The notes under the pieces are model-generated. The model saw nothing but the letters and a program-made list of their open reading frames with translations, ran no database searches and had not been told where the DNA came from. From Rhodospirillales bacterium (GTDB lineage Bacteria > Pseudomonadota > Alphaproteobacteria > Kiloniellales > JACOMY01): a DNA stretch of 64,000 nucleotides. This document shows positions 1 to 9,755 of this stretch, in pieces. The first letter of the stretch is position 1, and every line of letters starts with the position of its first letter. The stretch is taken from assembly GCA_014324045.1 (NCBI GenBank), contig JACOMY010000005.1:1-64000 (forward strand), read 5' to 3'. A program made the position numbers and the translations under genes.

Positions 1-139
1 CCAAGGGCCGCCGCGCCCACCAGAGATGCAGCGTCGAGGGATGCCCATGCCGGATCGACTTCTCCCGCACCGAGGCAGCATTGATCGCCTCCAGCGGCAA
101 GGCAACCTCGATCAGTTTTTTCTTAGGGGGCGGGGGCAT
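1..139 (-). CDS. DUF1156-type DNA (adenine) methyltransferase, N-terminal 46 aa only (truncated by window edge)
   Basis: Not in ORF track; reverse-strand reading from ATG at 139..137 gives [46 protein letters not shown], the characteristic DUF1156 N-terminal motif. Confidence 0.75.
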   Translation of the reverse strand, partial: MPPPPKKKLIEVALPLEAINAASVREKSIRHGHPSTLHLWWARRPL

Positions 140-151
140 AAGATGGGGTTG

Positions 152-610
152 TTAGGGGATTCTAGATCCTGGAGCGGTTAGCCATATTATGAGTTCGGCT
201 TGCCCGCGGAATGTCACTCTTTTGTCCTTTTTCTTTATCTCTTTAATCGCGTATCTGTTGAGTTTACCGAGATAGAGGGGCAATAGCCGGGGCTTGTGCC
301 GGTCCGAAAGTTTGCCGGCCGCCCAATTCGCGCCCGCCTGAAGCTGGGCTACGATTTTATCCGCACTCTTGTCCTTTCCTTTGCTTATCTCGACAGAGGC
401 CAGGCGGCCGCGGCCGCCGCCCTTATCGCCGACAAAGAGAAAATCCGGGCGCCGGTCATTTTCCCCCAGAGGCGATCCCGGCAAATCGAAGTCGAGGGCG
501 AGCCAAGGCTGCGGTTCGCAGCGGACATCGATCGAATAGCCGTCTCTCCTTATGTTTTGCGTGTGACAGCGGGGGTCTGTTTTATCTTTGACTTCCGATA
601 CTAGGCTCAT
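152..610 (-). CDS. hypothetical protein (152 aa) in defence-like cassette
   Basis: ORF overlaps the upstream ATPase stop by 4 nt (ATGA) and ends 13 nt before the DUF1156 start; contains RPDFLFV...VEISKGKDK. Confidence 0.65.
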   Translation of the reverse strand: MSLVSEVKDKTDPRCHTQNIRRDGYSIDVRCEPQPWLALDFDLPGSPLGENDRRPDFLFVGDKGGGRGRLASVEISKGKDKSADKIVAQLQAGANWAAGKLSDRHKPRLLPLYLGKLNRYAIKEIKKKDKRVTFRGQAELIIWLTAPGSRIP

Positions 611-2061
611 TCCGCCCCCCCGACAATAGCGGCCCAGCGGTTGTGCAGAGCCGCGGCCACAGCGTCATAGCCGCTTTCGAAGCCGCCTTGGTCTTCGTCG
701 AAGGGGATTTCCTCGACTTCGGAGCCGCCGCCTTTTCCCGCTTTAAACTGCCAGAGGCCGACAGCGCTTGCGGGCAAGCCTTCTTCTTCACCCTTTTTCG
801 CTTTGCCCTTTTCTTTCGTGCCGACAAGGTTGGAAAGCGCCTCCAGAACCCACTCGCTGTGGGTGGTCAGGATGACGCGCACCCCGTCCCGTACCCATTG
901 CGCCGCCTGCTCGACGATCTCGACCTGCCGGGCCGGGTGCAGATGCGCTTCCGGCTCCTCAAGGATCAGCACATCGCCCGGACGTACGAAATGGCGCAGA
1001 TAAAGCACCACCGGCGAGAGTTCCGTCACCATGGAGGAGGCATGCATCAGGTCAAGCGGACGCTCCCAATCCTGCGGCTGCCAGACAATGCTGGGATAGT
1101 TGACATCCCTGCCGCTGATGCTGACCTGGCCGCCCAGAACCTCTTCCAGGCCGTCGGCGTGCGGGAAGCGGGAAGTGCTGCTGGGCATATAATAGCGGGC
1201 GCGCCAGCGGTTTTCGGGATCGCCGGCAAGATCGACAAGGTTCTCCAGGAAATCGGCCAAAACGCCGGAAAGCGTTGCGATTCGGGATTGCGGGGCCAGC
1301 CCGGCCCGGGCCGCATTCCGGACCAGGGCGCTGACGACGACCCGATGCGCATGCATGATGCCGCCACGATCCGCCGGCATGTACCAAGCGGTCCGGGGGG
1401 TATCGCGGTAGAGTGAATCCAGCAGCAGCTTGTTGTAGAAGTTGTCATAGAGGAAGCTCTTGCGAAGTTCGTCTTGCCGACTACCAAATCCCGAGTCTTT
1501 CATAAGACTTTTCAGATAAAACAACTCTTCGTCTTGGTTGCCGAGCGTCCAAGACTCCGGCAGGCGCAGGGAACAATCCCACTTCTGGACCGCTTTCAGG
1601 TCGTACCTCCATCCTTCCGGCTTTCTTTCGGATGGCGGGTATTGCATCGTTATGCTCATTTCGCCGGGGCGGGCGCTTTCGCTGACGAGGTGCTCGGGTT
1701 CAGATAGGCCGAAGCAGCGCTCGATTTCTGTTCCCCGTGCCGCCAGAATCGGTTCCAATGCCGGCCGGATCGTTGCTATCTCGGAGCCAGATAAACGAAG
1801 GGCCTCCTCCTGCTGCAAACGCTTCCAGAAAGAAGCGTGGAGTTCCGGAAAATTTTCCTGAGACCGGGGAGACCGAAACCGCCAATCGCGGTAGCCCATC
1901 CGGTCATTCAACAGGGCATAGATCAGGGTAGCGCACCAGGATTTCCCGGTATTGCTGGGCCCGGTAAAGACGGTCAGCGGCCGCAGATCCAGGCTGCATT
2001 GGCCGATCGGGCCGAAATTTTTGACGGTAAGGGTGGCGTATGCCTTGGCTGATTCGGTCAT
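607..2061 (-). CDS. AAA/OLD-like ATP-binding protein
   Basis: Walker A GPSNTGKSW, Walker B/signature LILEEPEAHLHP, H-loop TTHSEWVLEAL; ORF runs to 2136 but MTESAKAY start at 2061 avoids overlap with the helicase. Confidence 0.8.
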   Translation of the reverse strand: MTESAKAYATLTVKNFGPIGQCSLDLRPLTVFTGPSNTGKSWCATLIYALLNDRMGYRDWRFRSPRSQENFPELHASFWKRLQQEEALRLSGSEIATIRPALEPILAARGTEIERCFGLSEPEHLVSESARPGEMSITMQYPPSERKPEGWRYDLKAVQKWDCSLRLPESWTLGNQDEELFYLKSLMKDSGFGSRQDELRKSFLYDNFYNKLLLDSLYRDTPRTAWYMPADRGGIMHAHRVVVSALVRNAARAGLAPQSRIATLSGVLADFLENLVDLAGDPENRWRARYYMPSSTSRFPHADGLEEVLGGQVSISGRDVNYPSIVWQPQDWERPLDLMHASSMVTELSPVVLYLRHFVRPGDVLILEEPEAHLHPARQVEIVEQAAQWVRDGVRVILTTHSEWVLEALSNLVGTKEKGKAKKGEEEGLPASAVGLWQFKAGKGGGSEVEEIPFDEDQGGFESGYDAVAAALHNRWAAIVGGAE

Positions 2062-2071
2062 TGGTGTTCTG

Positions 2072-5000
2072 TCATTGGCAATCCTCCGCCCGCTCAAGTA
2101 AGCGATTGAGGTCGAATTGTATAGCGTTTTGCTCAAAGGGCGGCTCGCGCGTGTCCAAGGCGCCGCGGATATAGCGGGGCTCCTGCACGTAGCCCTGTTC
2201 GACCCGGACGATGGCGAGAATAAACTTCTCCGGTTCGTGCAGCGAGGTGATGACCTCCTGCCGGGTGATCGTCACCGTGCCGGCGCCGGCGTGCCGGCCC
2301 TTCACCTCGATGAAGCGCATGCGGCCGGTCTGCGGATCGTAGGAGGCGATGTCGTAACCCACCTTCCGGGCCGATAGATCCTCCGGCCGGTTGCCGAGGG
2401 CGCGTTCGGCGGCCATGACTGCCTCCATGGCGGCCAGTTCGATCTCGCGGCGGGCCAGGGGATCCTCCGATAGTCCCGGTCCGGTCATGGCTGGGGCGCC
2501 GGGCATGCGCGGGCGCAGCAGGCCGATAGGCACGACGAGCATGCCGCCACGGACGCGCGGCGGCAGGGCCGAGATGCAACGCTCCCGCTCGATCGACGCC
2601 AGGCGGCGGCGCAGGCGTTGGGCCAGCTCCTCGGCCCGGCGCTCCGCATTCTGCCAGCTGAGCCGGGTTTGCCTGCCGGCCTTCTCCTGCTCCTTGAGTT
2701 CGAAGGCGCGCGCGTCCCAATGGTTGATCTCTTGCCGGAGGCGGGCCTTTACCTCCCGTTCGACCTTGTCGATCTCCCGCAGGCGGCGGGCGCGGACCTC
2801 GGCTAGGTGCGCTTGCGCGAGCTCGGCCGTGGCGAAGCGGAGGACCTGGGTCTCAAGATCGCCGCCGAGCCAGCCGGCGTTCAAGAGGTCCTCGACGGCC
2901 TCGATCTCCGCAGAACTTGCCGGGCGCAGGTTGAGATGGGGCGCAATGCCGGCATCGGTCACCTGGCCGGCCGCGTCGATCGCGGCAAACTGCAGCTTCT
3001 GCGAGATGACGCTGGTCTTGCCGGAAGCGGCCGGACGGCCGTCCTGCACGCTGTGTTCGAGCAAGAAGAGGGCGGAGACGCCGCTGCCGCCGCCGGCGTC
3101 GCCGGTGTCGTCGATCAGGACGGCGCCCTGCTTCATCAGATGGCCGTGCCGTTCGCGCAGCAAGCCGATGACGGCGTCGAGCAGCGGATGCCCGGGATAG
3201 ACGAAGGCCGCGACCGGTTGCCGGCCGATCTTGCTCTTCTCGAAGCAGATGCGCTCATACCTCTTCCGGAGCGGCGGGCCCGAGCCGGTCCGGCGGTCGT
3301 GCTCCCGCAGCATGAAGGGCACGCGGGTAATCTCCCACCGCCCTTCTTCCCGGCGCTCGATCCGGCCGCCGAGGCGCTGGAAAGCCTCGACGAAGAAGCT
3401 CTGGATATGATGGGGCTGGAGACGCTGGGCCTCGGCCCGCTCCATTTCCTGCCGCAACTCCCGAACCCTTGCTTCGGGCATGCTATCGCCGGTCAACTGC
3501 CGCTTCTCCAGCAGGCGAAGCAGATGCTTGCGGTCGACGGCACCGTCCAGCGTCCGGAAGAGGCGCGCCTTCACCTCCTCCTGCTCACCGTAGCGGATTG
3601 CCTCGAAGAGCAGATCCTTTAGCGGCCGTTCGTCGAAGAGTTCTCCCAAGACGTCGTAGACGCGCCCGCCGAGCGCCTGGCGGGCGGCCTCAAGCTTTTG
3701 CAGAAGCCGGGCGTAGACTTCACCCTCGCGGGTATCCTTGGCCACGAGGTTCCATAGATGGCAGACCTCGGTCTGGCCGATCCGGTGGATGCGGCCGAAG
3801 CGCTGTTCGATCCTGTTCGGATTCCAGGGCAGGTCGTAGTTCACCATCAAATGCCCGCGCTGAAGGTTTACGCCTTCGCCGGCGGCATCGTTGGCGATCA
3901 GCACAAGCAGGTCGCGGTCCTGCATGAAGCGTTCGATGACTCTGCGGCGGTGTTCCCGGGACAGGCCACCGTGGATCGTGTCCACCGCGCCGGGCCGGCC
4001 AATCCGGGCGGCGACCTTTTTGTGTAGATACTCAAGGGTGTCTTTCGCCTCCGTAAAGACGATCAACTTGCGCCGGTGGCCGTCCGGATCGCGCATCGGA
4101 TCGCCGTCGAGGATCTTGTCGAACTGCTGCCACTTGGCGTCCTTGCCCGAGCGCAGGACGGCGAGGGCCATCGCTTCGAGCCGCTTGAGGGTTTGAACTT
4201 CCAGTGCCAGCTGTTGCAGGGTTTTGGCCGAGGTTGCGGCGGCGGAAATCTCTTCCTCAAGATCGTCCACCTCGTCCTGGCCGTATTCGTCGAGGTTTCC
4301 CAGTATTTCGTCGAGGTTCCACAGTTTCTCGCTGCCGGTTCTGGCGCTTCCGAAAGCCGGGGCTATGCCCCTTGCGGCAAGTCTGCCCTCGGAAAGCTGG
4401 TTCTCCAGACGCGCGCGGCGGCGCTGCAACGACCGGTGGATGGCCGCAGGGCTGGATGCGAGACGGCGCTGCAGGATCTGTAAGGCAAAGCCCACGTTGT
4501 TACGTTTCTTCGCGTCGTCGGCGGCGAAGCGCTGCACGCGGTTCATTTCCTCGCGCACGTAGCCGGTGACGGCCGTGTAAAGTTCCGCCTCCTGCGGGGA
4601 GAGCTCGTATTGTGCGGTATAGGCGCGGCGCTCGGGAAAAAGCGGGCGGCCGTCGAAGCGGAGAAGCGCCTCCTTGGTCAGCCGGCGCATCATGTCCCCG
4701 GCATCGGCAAGGTGCGCGCTGTCGCGGAAGCGCCCCTCGAAGCGGTCCCCGTCCAGCAGCGCCATGAACAGCTGGAAGTCCTTCTCCTTGCCGTTGTGCG
4801 GGGTTGCCGACATCAGCAGGAAATGCCGGCAAACCCGGCTCAATTGCCGGCCGAGCCGGTAACGCTTGGTTTCCTTGACCTCGTTGCCGAAACAGGTGGC
4901 CGACATGCGGTGGGCTTCGTCGGCGACGATCAGGTCCCACTCGGCGGATGAAGTCAGCTTTTCCTGCAACTCGTCGTTACGCGCCAGAACGTCCAGGCGC

Positions 5001-5608
5001 GCGATGAGACGGTCGTTGTCGTCGAAGGGATTGCCGGACCGCGAGCCTTGGATCCTGTCCCGGGTCAGAATGGCGAATTCCAAACCGAACTTCTCGCCGA
5101 GTTCGTCCTGCCATTGTTCGACGAGACTGCCGGGCGCCACTACGAGGCAGCGCTCAAGATCGCTGCGGACCATTAACTCCTTGATCAGAAGGCCGGCCAT
5201 GATCGTCTTCCCGGCACCGGGATCGTCCGCTAGGAGGAAGCGGAGCGGCTGGCGCGGGAGCATCTCGCCATAGACCGCCGAAATCTGATGCGGCAGAGGA
5301 TCGACAAGACTGGTGTGGATCGCGAGATAGGGATCGAAGAAATGCGCCAAGCGGATGCGCTCCGCCTCAGTCGCCAGCCGCAGCAAAGCCCCGTCGGCAT
5401 CGAAAGACCAGCGCCGCCCGGCGTGCCGAAGGCTGAGGCCGTCTTCTTCGTCTCTATATAAAATGCGTTCGGCGATCTCACCCTGTTCGGTGCGGTAGAC
5501 GACGTTGACAGCTTGATCGCCGATCCAGTCGGCATTGACGATCGTGACCGTTTGGCCGGGTACGATCCCCGAAATTGCTGCGCCGTTCTTCAGCTCCTCC
5601 AGTATCAA
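2072..5608 (-). CDS. SNF2/DEAH-type helicase with C-terminal DUF3883-like nuclease-fold domain (1178 aa)
   Basis: Walker A DDPGAGKT, DEAH box VADEAHRM, motif III MSATPHNG, motif VI QRFGRIHRIGQ; C-terminus GYDIASYDPQTGRMRFIEVKGR resembles DUF3883. Confidence 0.9.
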   Translation of the reverse strand: MILEELKNGAAISGIVPGQTVTIVNADWIGDQAVNVVYRTEQGEIAERILYRDEEDGLSLRHAGRRWSFDADGALLRLATEAERIRLAHFFDPYLAIHTSLVDPLPHQISAVYGEMLPRQPLRFLLADDPGAGKTIMAGLLIKELMVRSDLERCLVVAPGSLVEQWQDELGEKFGLEFAILTRDRIQGSRSGNPFDDNDRLIARLDVLARNDELQEKLTSSAEWDLIVADEAHRMSATCFGNEVKETKRYRLGRQLSRVCRHFLLMSATPHNGKEKDFQLFMALLDGDRFEGRFRDSAHLADAGDMMRRLTKEALLRFDGRPLFPERRAYTAQYELSPQEAELYTAVTGYVREEMNRVQRFAADDAKKRNNVGFALQILQRRLASSPAAIHRSLQRRRARLENQLSEGRLAARGIAPAFGSARTGSEKLWNLDEILGNLDEYGQDEVDDLEEEISAAATSAKTLQQLALEVQTLKRLEAMALAVLRSGKDAKWQQFDKILDGDPMRDPDGHRRKLIVFTEAKDTLEYLHKKVAARIGRPGAVDTIHGGLSREHRRRVIERFMQDRDLLVLIANDAAGEGVNLQRGHLMVNYDLPWNPNRIEQRFGRIHRIGQTEVCHLWNLVAKDTREGEVYARLLQKLEAARQALGGRVYDVLGELFDERPLKDLLFEAIRYGEQEEVKARLFRTLDGAVDRKHLLRLLEKRQLTGDSMPEARVRELRQEMERAEAQRLQPHHIQSFFVEAFQRLGGRIERREEGRWEITRVPFMLREHDRRTGSGPPLRKRYERICFEKSKIGRQPVAAFVYPGHPLLDAVIGLLRERHGHLMKQGAVLIDDTGDAGGGSGVSALFLLEHSVQDGRPAASGKTSVISQKLQFAAIDAAGQVTDAGIAPHLNLRPASSAEIEAVEDLLNAGWLGGDLETQVLRFATAELAQAHLAEVRARRLREIDKVEREVKARLRQEINHWDARAFELKEQEKAGRQTRLSWQNAERRAEELAQRLRRRLASIERERCISALPPRVRGGMLVVPIGLLRPRMPGAPAMTGPGLSEDPLARREIELAAMEAVMAAERALGNRPEDLSARKVGYDIASYDPQTGRMRFIEVKGRHAGAGTVTITRQEVITSLHEPEKFILAIVRVEQGYVQEPRYIRGALDTREPPFEQNAIQFDLNRLLERAEDCQ

Positions 5609-5790
5609 GGATCAATCCTCCGGTTGCGCCCAAGGATCGATGACCTCGACCCATCAGCCGTGCAATCAAGTGTTTTGCGGCTCGGGCTTGAGCTTGGGGC
5701 GGGGTTTGCGCTTGTGCGCCCGGCCGTCTTACCGTTGTTGTCTTCTGGGCGCTGGGGTCCGGTCCGCCGGGCGTGCCTCACAGCGGGCCG

Positions 5791-7416
5791 CTATAAACTG
5801 CGTTCCTCACGCTCTCTGAGGCGCGCCAGTGCCTGCGGTGTGTCGATGTCCAGCAGGACGGCGTCGTCGTCGAGCGGGACCTCGGCGACCTGGTCCGCAT
5901 ACTCCCGCAGCAGATCGCGGGCGCCGCGATCGCCTTCTACGGTCTGGACTTCGGCGAAGAATTGGCTGCCGAAAAGCACCGGATTGCCGCGCCGGCCCCG
6001 GTGGACCGGCAGGCAGATTGCCCGGCCCTCCAGCGGGTTGAAACTGGCGATCAGGCGGTCGATGACCTCGGGCACAATGCGGGGCATGTCCCCCAGCAGG
6101 ACGACGGCGGCATCGATCCCCTCGGGCAAGGCGGCCAGGCCGCGCTTGAGAGAGGTGGAGAGGCCGGCGGTGTAATTGCGGTTGTGGACAGTGAGCAAAT
6201 CCAGGCCCTCCAGCGCTTCCTCGATGGCATCGCGCCGATGGCCGGTCACCAGGATTACCGGCGCGGCCTGTGAGGCCAAGGCGGCCTCGGCGGCATAGCG
6301 GACCAGCGGTTTGCCGGTGACCTCCTGTATCAGCTTGTTGCTGCCCATGCGCTTGGCTTGGCCGGCGGCCAGCAGTAGGGCTGCAACGCGTGGGGCGCGC
6401 CAGTTGCCCGGCGGCTCGACGGCGGCGGAGCGGGGCAGGGGACGCTGGGCCGTGTCTTTCAGCAGCCCGCCGACGCCCATGGCCTGTAGATCGGCCGGTC
6501 CCACCGGGACGCCGGCGACCAGGCGCTCCAGCACCCAGTCGAAGCCATTGAGCTTGGGCGAACGGGCACAGCCGGGCAGGCCCACGAGTGGACGCCCTTT
6601 GCGTTCGGCCAAGAGGATCAGGTTGCCAGGGTCGACCGGCATGCCGAAATGGCGGACCCGGCCGCCGGCCCGCTCAATCGCGGTGGGGACCACGTCGCGG
6701 CGGTCGACGATGGCGGAGGCGCCCGAAATCAGGATCACGTCGCTGTCGTTCAGCGTCTCGATGGCAGCGCTTACGGTTTCGGCAAGGTGCGGGCAGCGCA
6801 CCTCGGCGACCGGCGGGCAGTCGAGTGCGGCCAGGCGGCGGTCGGTGACCTCGCGGGTCTTGTCGAGGATGCTCTCCTTGAGGCCGGGCAGGGTGGTCTG
6901 CACCAGGCCGACACGCTTCGCCCGAAGGGGTGCCATCGCAATCGGCGCGCCCCCGGCAGCGATCTTCAGAGCCCTGTCCAGTACCTGATGCGCCAGGGCG
7001 AAGGGAATGATCTTGACGGTCGCCGCCATCTGGCGCGGCTCGGCCAGTTCGAATGCGCCCAGGGTTGCGACCGTCAGTGCTTCGTCCAGACCGTTCAGCC
7101 GGTCGATGCGGCTGCGGTCCAGGCAAAGCAAACCGCGCTCGGCGACGATCAGGTTGCAGCGGCCGGTGAAGGCCGCGGTGGCGGTGAGGCCGGAACCGGC
7201 GAGCGCATCGGCAATGCGGGCGGCGGCCTCGTCCTCGTGTACGTCGCCAGGGCCGAGGCGGGCGACAGTCACCTCCGAAAGGCCGGCCGCCGCCAGCGCC
7301 TCGATGTCGGCGGCGGTAAGCTTGCGGCCCTTCTTGAAGCGGCCGCCGGGTAGGGTGACGGCGTGCGCCAGATAGCTGCCCTCGGCCTGGGCGACTGGCA
7401 GCGGGCCGAAGTCCAT
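5791..7416 (-). CDS. molybdopterin-binding / NTP-transferase (MocA/MobA-like) fusion protein
   Basis: N-terminal MoeA/MogA-like region (ISGASAIVDRRDVVPTAIERAGG) and C-terminal LLLAAGQAKRMGSNKL nucleotidyltransferase motif; adjacent to xdhC/cox genes. Confidence 0.85.
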   Translation of the reverse strand: MDFGPLPVAQAEGSYLAHAVTLPGGRFKKGRKLTAADIEALAAAGLSEVTVARLGPGDVHEDEAAARIADALAGSGLTATAAFTGRCNLIVAERGLLCLDRSRIDRLNGLDEALTVATLGAFELAEPRQMAATVKIIPFALAHQVLDRALKIAAGGAPIAMAPLRAKRVGLVQTTLPGLKESILDKTREVTDRRLAALDCPPVAEVRCPHLAETVSAAIETLNDSDVILISGASAIVDRRDVVPTAIERAGGRVRHFGMPVDPGNLILLAERKGRPLVGLPGCARSPKLNGFDWVLERLVAGVPVGPADLQAMGVGGLLKDTAQRPLPRSAAVEPPGNWRAPRVAALLLAAGQAKRMGSNKLIQEVTGKPLVRYAAEAALASQAAPVILVTGHRRDAIEEALEGLDLLTVHNRNYTAGLSTSLKRGLAALPEGIDAAVVLLGDMPRIVPEVIDRLIASFNPLEGRAICLPVHRGRRGNPVLFGSQFFAEVQTVEGDRGARDLLREYADQVAEVPLDDDAVLLDIDTPQALARLREREERSL

Positions 7417-7421
7417 GGCGC

Positions 7422-8135
7422 TTAGGCCGCTTTCACCAGGGGCGGGGCACCGTGCCGGACCTGAGTCATCTTGGCCAGGATCGATAGCGCGATCTCGGCC
7501 GGCGACTTGGCACCGATGGCTAGCCCGATGGGGCCGTCGATGCGGCCGAAGCTCTGGGAATCGACGCCACTTTCCTGCAAACGGATCTGCCGCTTGCCAT
7601 GGGTGCGGGTGGAGCCTAGCGCACCGATGTAGAAGGCGTTGCTGGCCAGCGCCCGCACCAGGGCCGGATCGTCCAGCTTGGGATCGTGGGTCAGGGCCAC
7701 CACGGCGGTGCGGTGATCCGGGGCCAGCACGTCCAAGGCCTCGTCCGGCCAGGCGTGGGTCAGGGTGACGCCGGGAAAGCGGGCGGCATTGGCCCAGGAC
7801 CGGCGTGGATCGACGACCGCTACTTCATAGCCCATCACGCGGGCCATGGGGATCAGCGCCTGAGCGATATGGACGGCGCCGACGACGATCAGGCGCAGCG
7901 GCGGATTGAAAACCTGGATGAAGAGGCCGCTGTTGTCGTCGAGGCCGCTGCGGTCTGCTGCGATCGCCGCCTCCACCGCCGGGATCAGCGCGCCGGGCAC
8001 CTCCAAGTCGCCGGTCAGGCTGCGGCCTTCCCGGTCGAGAAGGGCCTGGCTGCCGTTGCCGATGTCGGTGACCAAGGCAACCGGCTGCTGATTGGCCTTG
8101 GCGCGGGTGAGGGCGTCTAGGGTCCGGCGTTGCAT
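7422..8135 (-). CDS. XdhC family protein (CoxI-like, Rossmann domain)
   Basis: C-terminal IGALGSTRTHGKRQIRLQESG and GLAIGAKSPAEIALSILAKM typical of XdhC_C. Confidence 0.85.
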   Translation of the reverse strand: MQRRTLDALTRAKANQQPVALVTDIGNGSQALLDREGRSLTGDLEVPGALIPAVEAAIAADRSGLDDNSGLFIQVFNPPLRLIVVGAVHIAQALIPMARVMGYEVAVVDPRRSWANAARFPGVTLTHAWPDEALDVLAPDHRTAVVALTHDPKLDDPALVRALASNAFYIGALGSTRTHGKRQIRLQESGVDSQSFGRIDGPIGLAIGAKSPAEIALSILAKMTQVRHGAPPLVKAA

Positions 8136-8139
8136 GGGC

Positions 8140-8466
8140 TCACTCCACCGCTTCGACGAAGACCTTGACCTCGCCGCCGCAGGCTAGGCCCACGGTCCAG
8201 GCCGCCTCGTCGGTGACGCCGTAGGTCAGAAGCTTGGGGGCGCCGCCGCCCATGACGGCGCGGGCCTCCATCGCCACGGCACCCTCGATGCAGCCACCGG
8301 AGACGGAGCCCTCCAGGTTGCCGGCGGAATCCATCAGCAGCTGGCTACCGACCGGCCGGGGCGACGAGCCCCAGGTCGCGACCACAGTGGCCAGCGCCAC
8401 CTCGCGGCCTTCGTCGCGCCAGGCCTTGGCCAGATCCAGCAGGTCCCGATTTCCGCTCTCGCTCAT
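8140..8466 (-). CDS. XdhC/CoxI N-terminal-domain protein
   Basis: MSESGNRDLLDLAKAW...VATWGSSPRPVGSQLL...GSVSGGCIEGAV; ORF extends upstream to 8805 but start at 8466 fits the family. Confidence 0.85.
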   Translation of the reverse strand: MSESGNRDLLDLAKAWRDEGREVALATVVATWGSSPRPVGSQLLMDSAGNLEGSVSGGCIEGAVAMEARAVMGGGAPKLLTYGVTDEAAWTVGLACGGEVKVFVEAVE

Positions 8467-9755
8467 GCCTTGCCTCCTTGGGGTTTTCGTCCCTCGTCGC
8501 TCCAGTCGAATTGCGCCGAACGGCGCTGGGGCGGCGGTGCTTGGCTCAGCGCCTCCGCCAGGTCGGCCAGACTGGCCAGGTTGTGGACGCTGCGGAACTC
8601 GTCCACCTGCGGCAGCATCGCCCTTGCCCCCAATGACTTTGGCGCATAGCCTGCGTAGCGCAAGAGCGGGTTGAGCCAAATCAGGCGCCGGCAAGATTTG
8701 TGCAGGCGCTCCATCTCTTCGGTCAGGCCGTCGGCGCCGGCCCGGTCCAGCCCGTCGGTGATCAGCAGCACCACGGCGCCTTGGGCCAGCACGCGACGCG
8801 CCCAATCACGGTTGAAGACGGCCAGGCAGGCGCCGATGCGGGTACCGCCGTCCCAATCCGGGGCCGCTTCGGCGACTTTGGCCAGGGCCTCGTCAGGATC
8901 GCGATGGCGCAGCTGACGGGTGACGGCGGTCAGCCGTGTGCCGAAGAGGAAGACCTGCACCCGGTCGCGGTCGTTGGTCAGGGCATGCAGGAAGTGTAGC
9001 AGCATGCGCGCATAGCGCCCCATGGAGCCGGAGATGTCGGTCAAGACCACCAGCGGCGGCGGCCGCTCGCGGCGTTTGCGGCGGACCAGCGGCAGGGCAT
9101 CGCCGCCTTGCCGCAGCGCCGCGCGTAGGGAGCGGCGGGCGTCGATACCGGGTCCGCCCCGATCCACCTGCCAGCGCCGGGTCTTGACCCGGCGCAGCGG
9201 CAGGGTAAGGCGCGCCATGGCCGCCTTGGCCTCCTCCAGCTCGGCCGTGGACAGGGATTCGAAGTCCCTACGGGCCAAGACCTCCTTGTCGGACCAGGTA
9301 AGCGTCGCCCGAATCTCGATCTGCTCGCGGTCCTCGGCGTCTTCGGCCATGCCGCGGCGTTCGCCGGCCAGGGCTTCGGTCAGGCGGCGCGAGAGTTCCC
9401 GGCCCTCGTCGTTGGCGGCGGCCATGTCGGGCGTCACCGTCGGGATCAAGAGCGCGCGCATGCGATCGATGAATTGCGGATTGCGCCAGAAGACGTGGAA
9501 AGCCTGATCGAAGATCTCCTGCTGCTCTTGCCGCTTCACGAAGACGGCGTTCAGCGTCCAATAGAAGTCGTCGCGCCGGCTGAGGCCGACGGTCTGCACC
9601 GCCTGCAGAGCGTCCAGCACCGCACCCGGGCCGACCGGCAGCCCGGCGGCGCGCAAAGTGCGGGCAAAGGAAAGGATGTTATCGGCGACGCCGCCAGCGG
9701 CACGGGCGGTCACGCCTGCACCCATTGCACCTGTGCTCATTACACCTGCAGCCAT
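8463..9755 (-). CDS. VWA domain-containing CoxE-like protein
   Basis: MIDAS-type VLTDISGSMGRYARMLLHFLHAL; located between MoxR ATPase and xdhC genes; start chosen at the TAATG junction with the MoxR gene. Confidence 0.85.
   Translation of the reverse strand: MAAGVMSTGAMGAGVTARAAGGVADNILSFARTLRAAGLPVGPGAVLDALQAVQTVGLSRRDDFYWTLNAVFVKRQEQQEIFDQAFHVFWRNPQFIDRMRALLIPTVTPDMAAANDEGRELSRRLTEALAGERRGMAEDAEDREQIEIRATLTWSDKEVLARRDFESLSTAELEEAKAAMARLTLPLRRVKTRRWQVDRGGPGIDARRSLRAALRQGGDALPLVRRKRRERPPPLVVLTDISGSMGRYARMLLHFLHALTNDRDRVQVFLFGTRLTAVTRQLRHRDPDEALAKVAEAAPDWDGGTRIGACLAVFNRDWARRVLAQGAVVLLITDGLDRAGADGLTEEMERLHKSCRRLIWLNPLLRYAGYAPKSLGARAMLPQVDEFRSVHNLASLADLAEALSQAPPPQRRSAQFDWSDEGRKPQGGKA

Noticed and set aside
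2072-5608. DISARM DrmD as a firm label for the SNF2/DUF3883 helicase
   Set aside because: Architecture is similar, but no drmA/drmB/drmC partners are adjacent; the DUF1156 and AAA neighbours point to a different cassette, and family assignment needs an HMM search.
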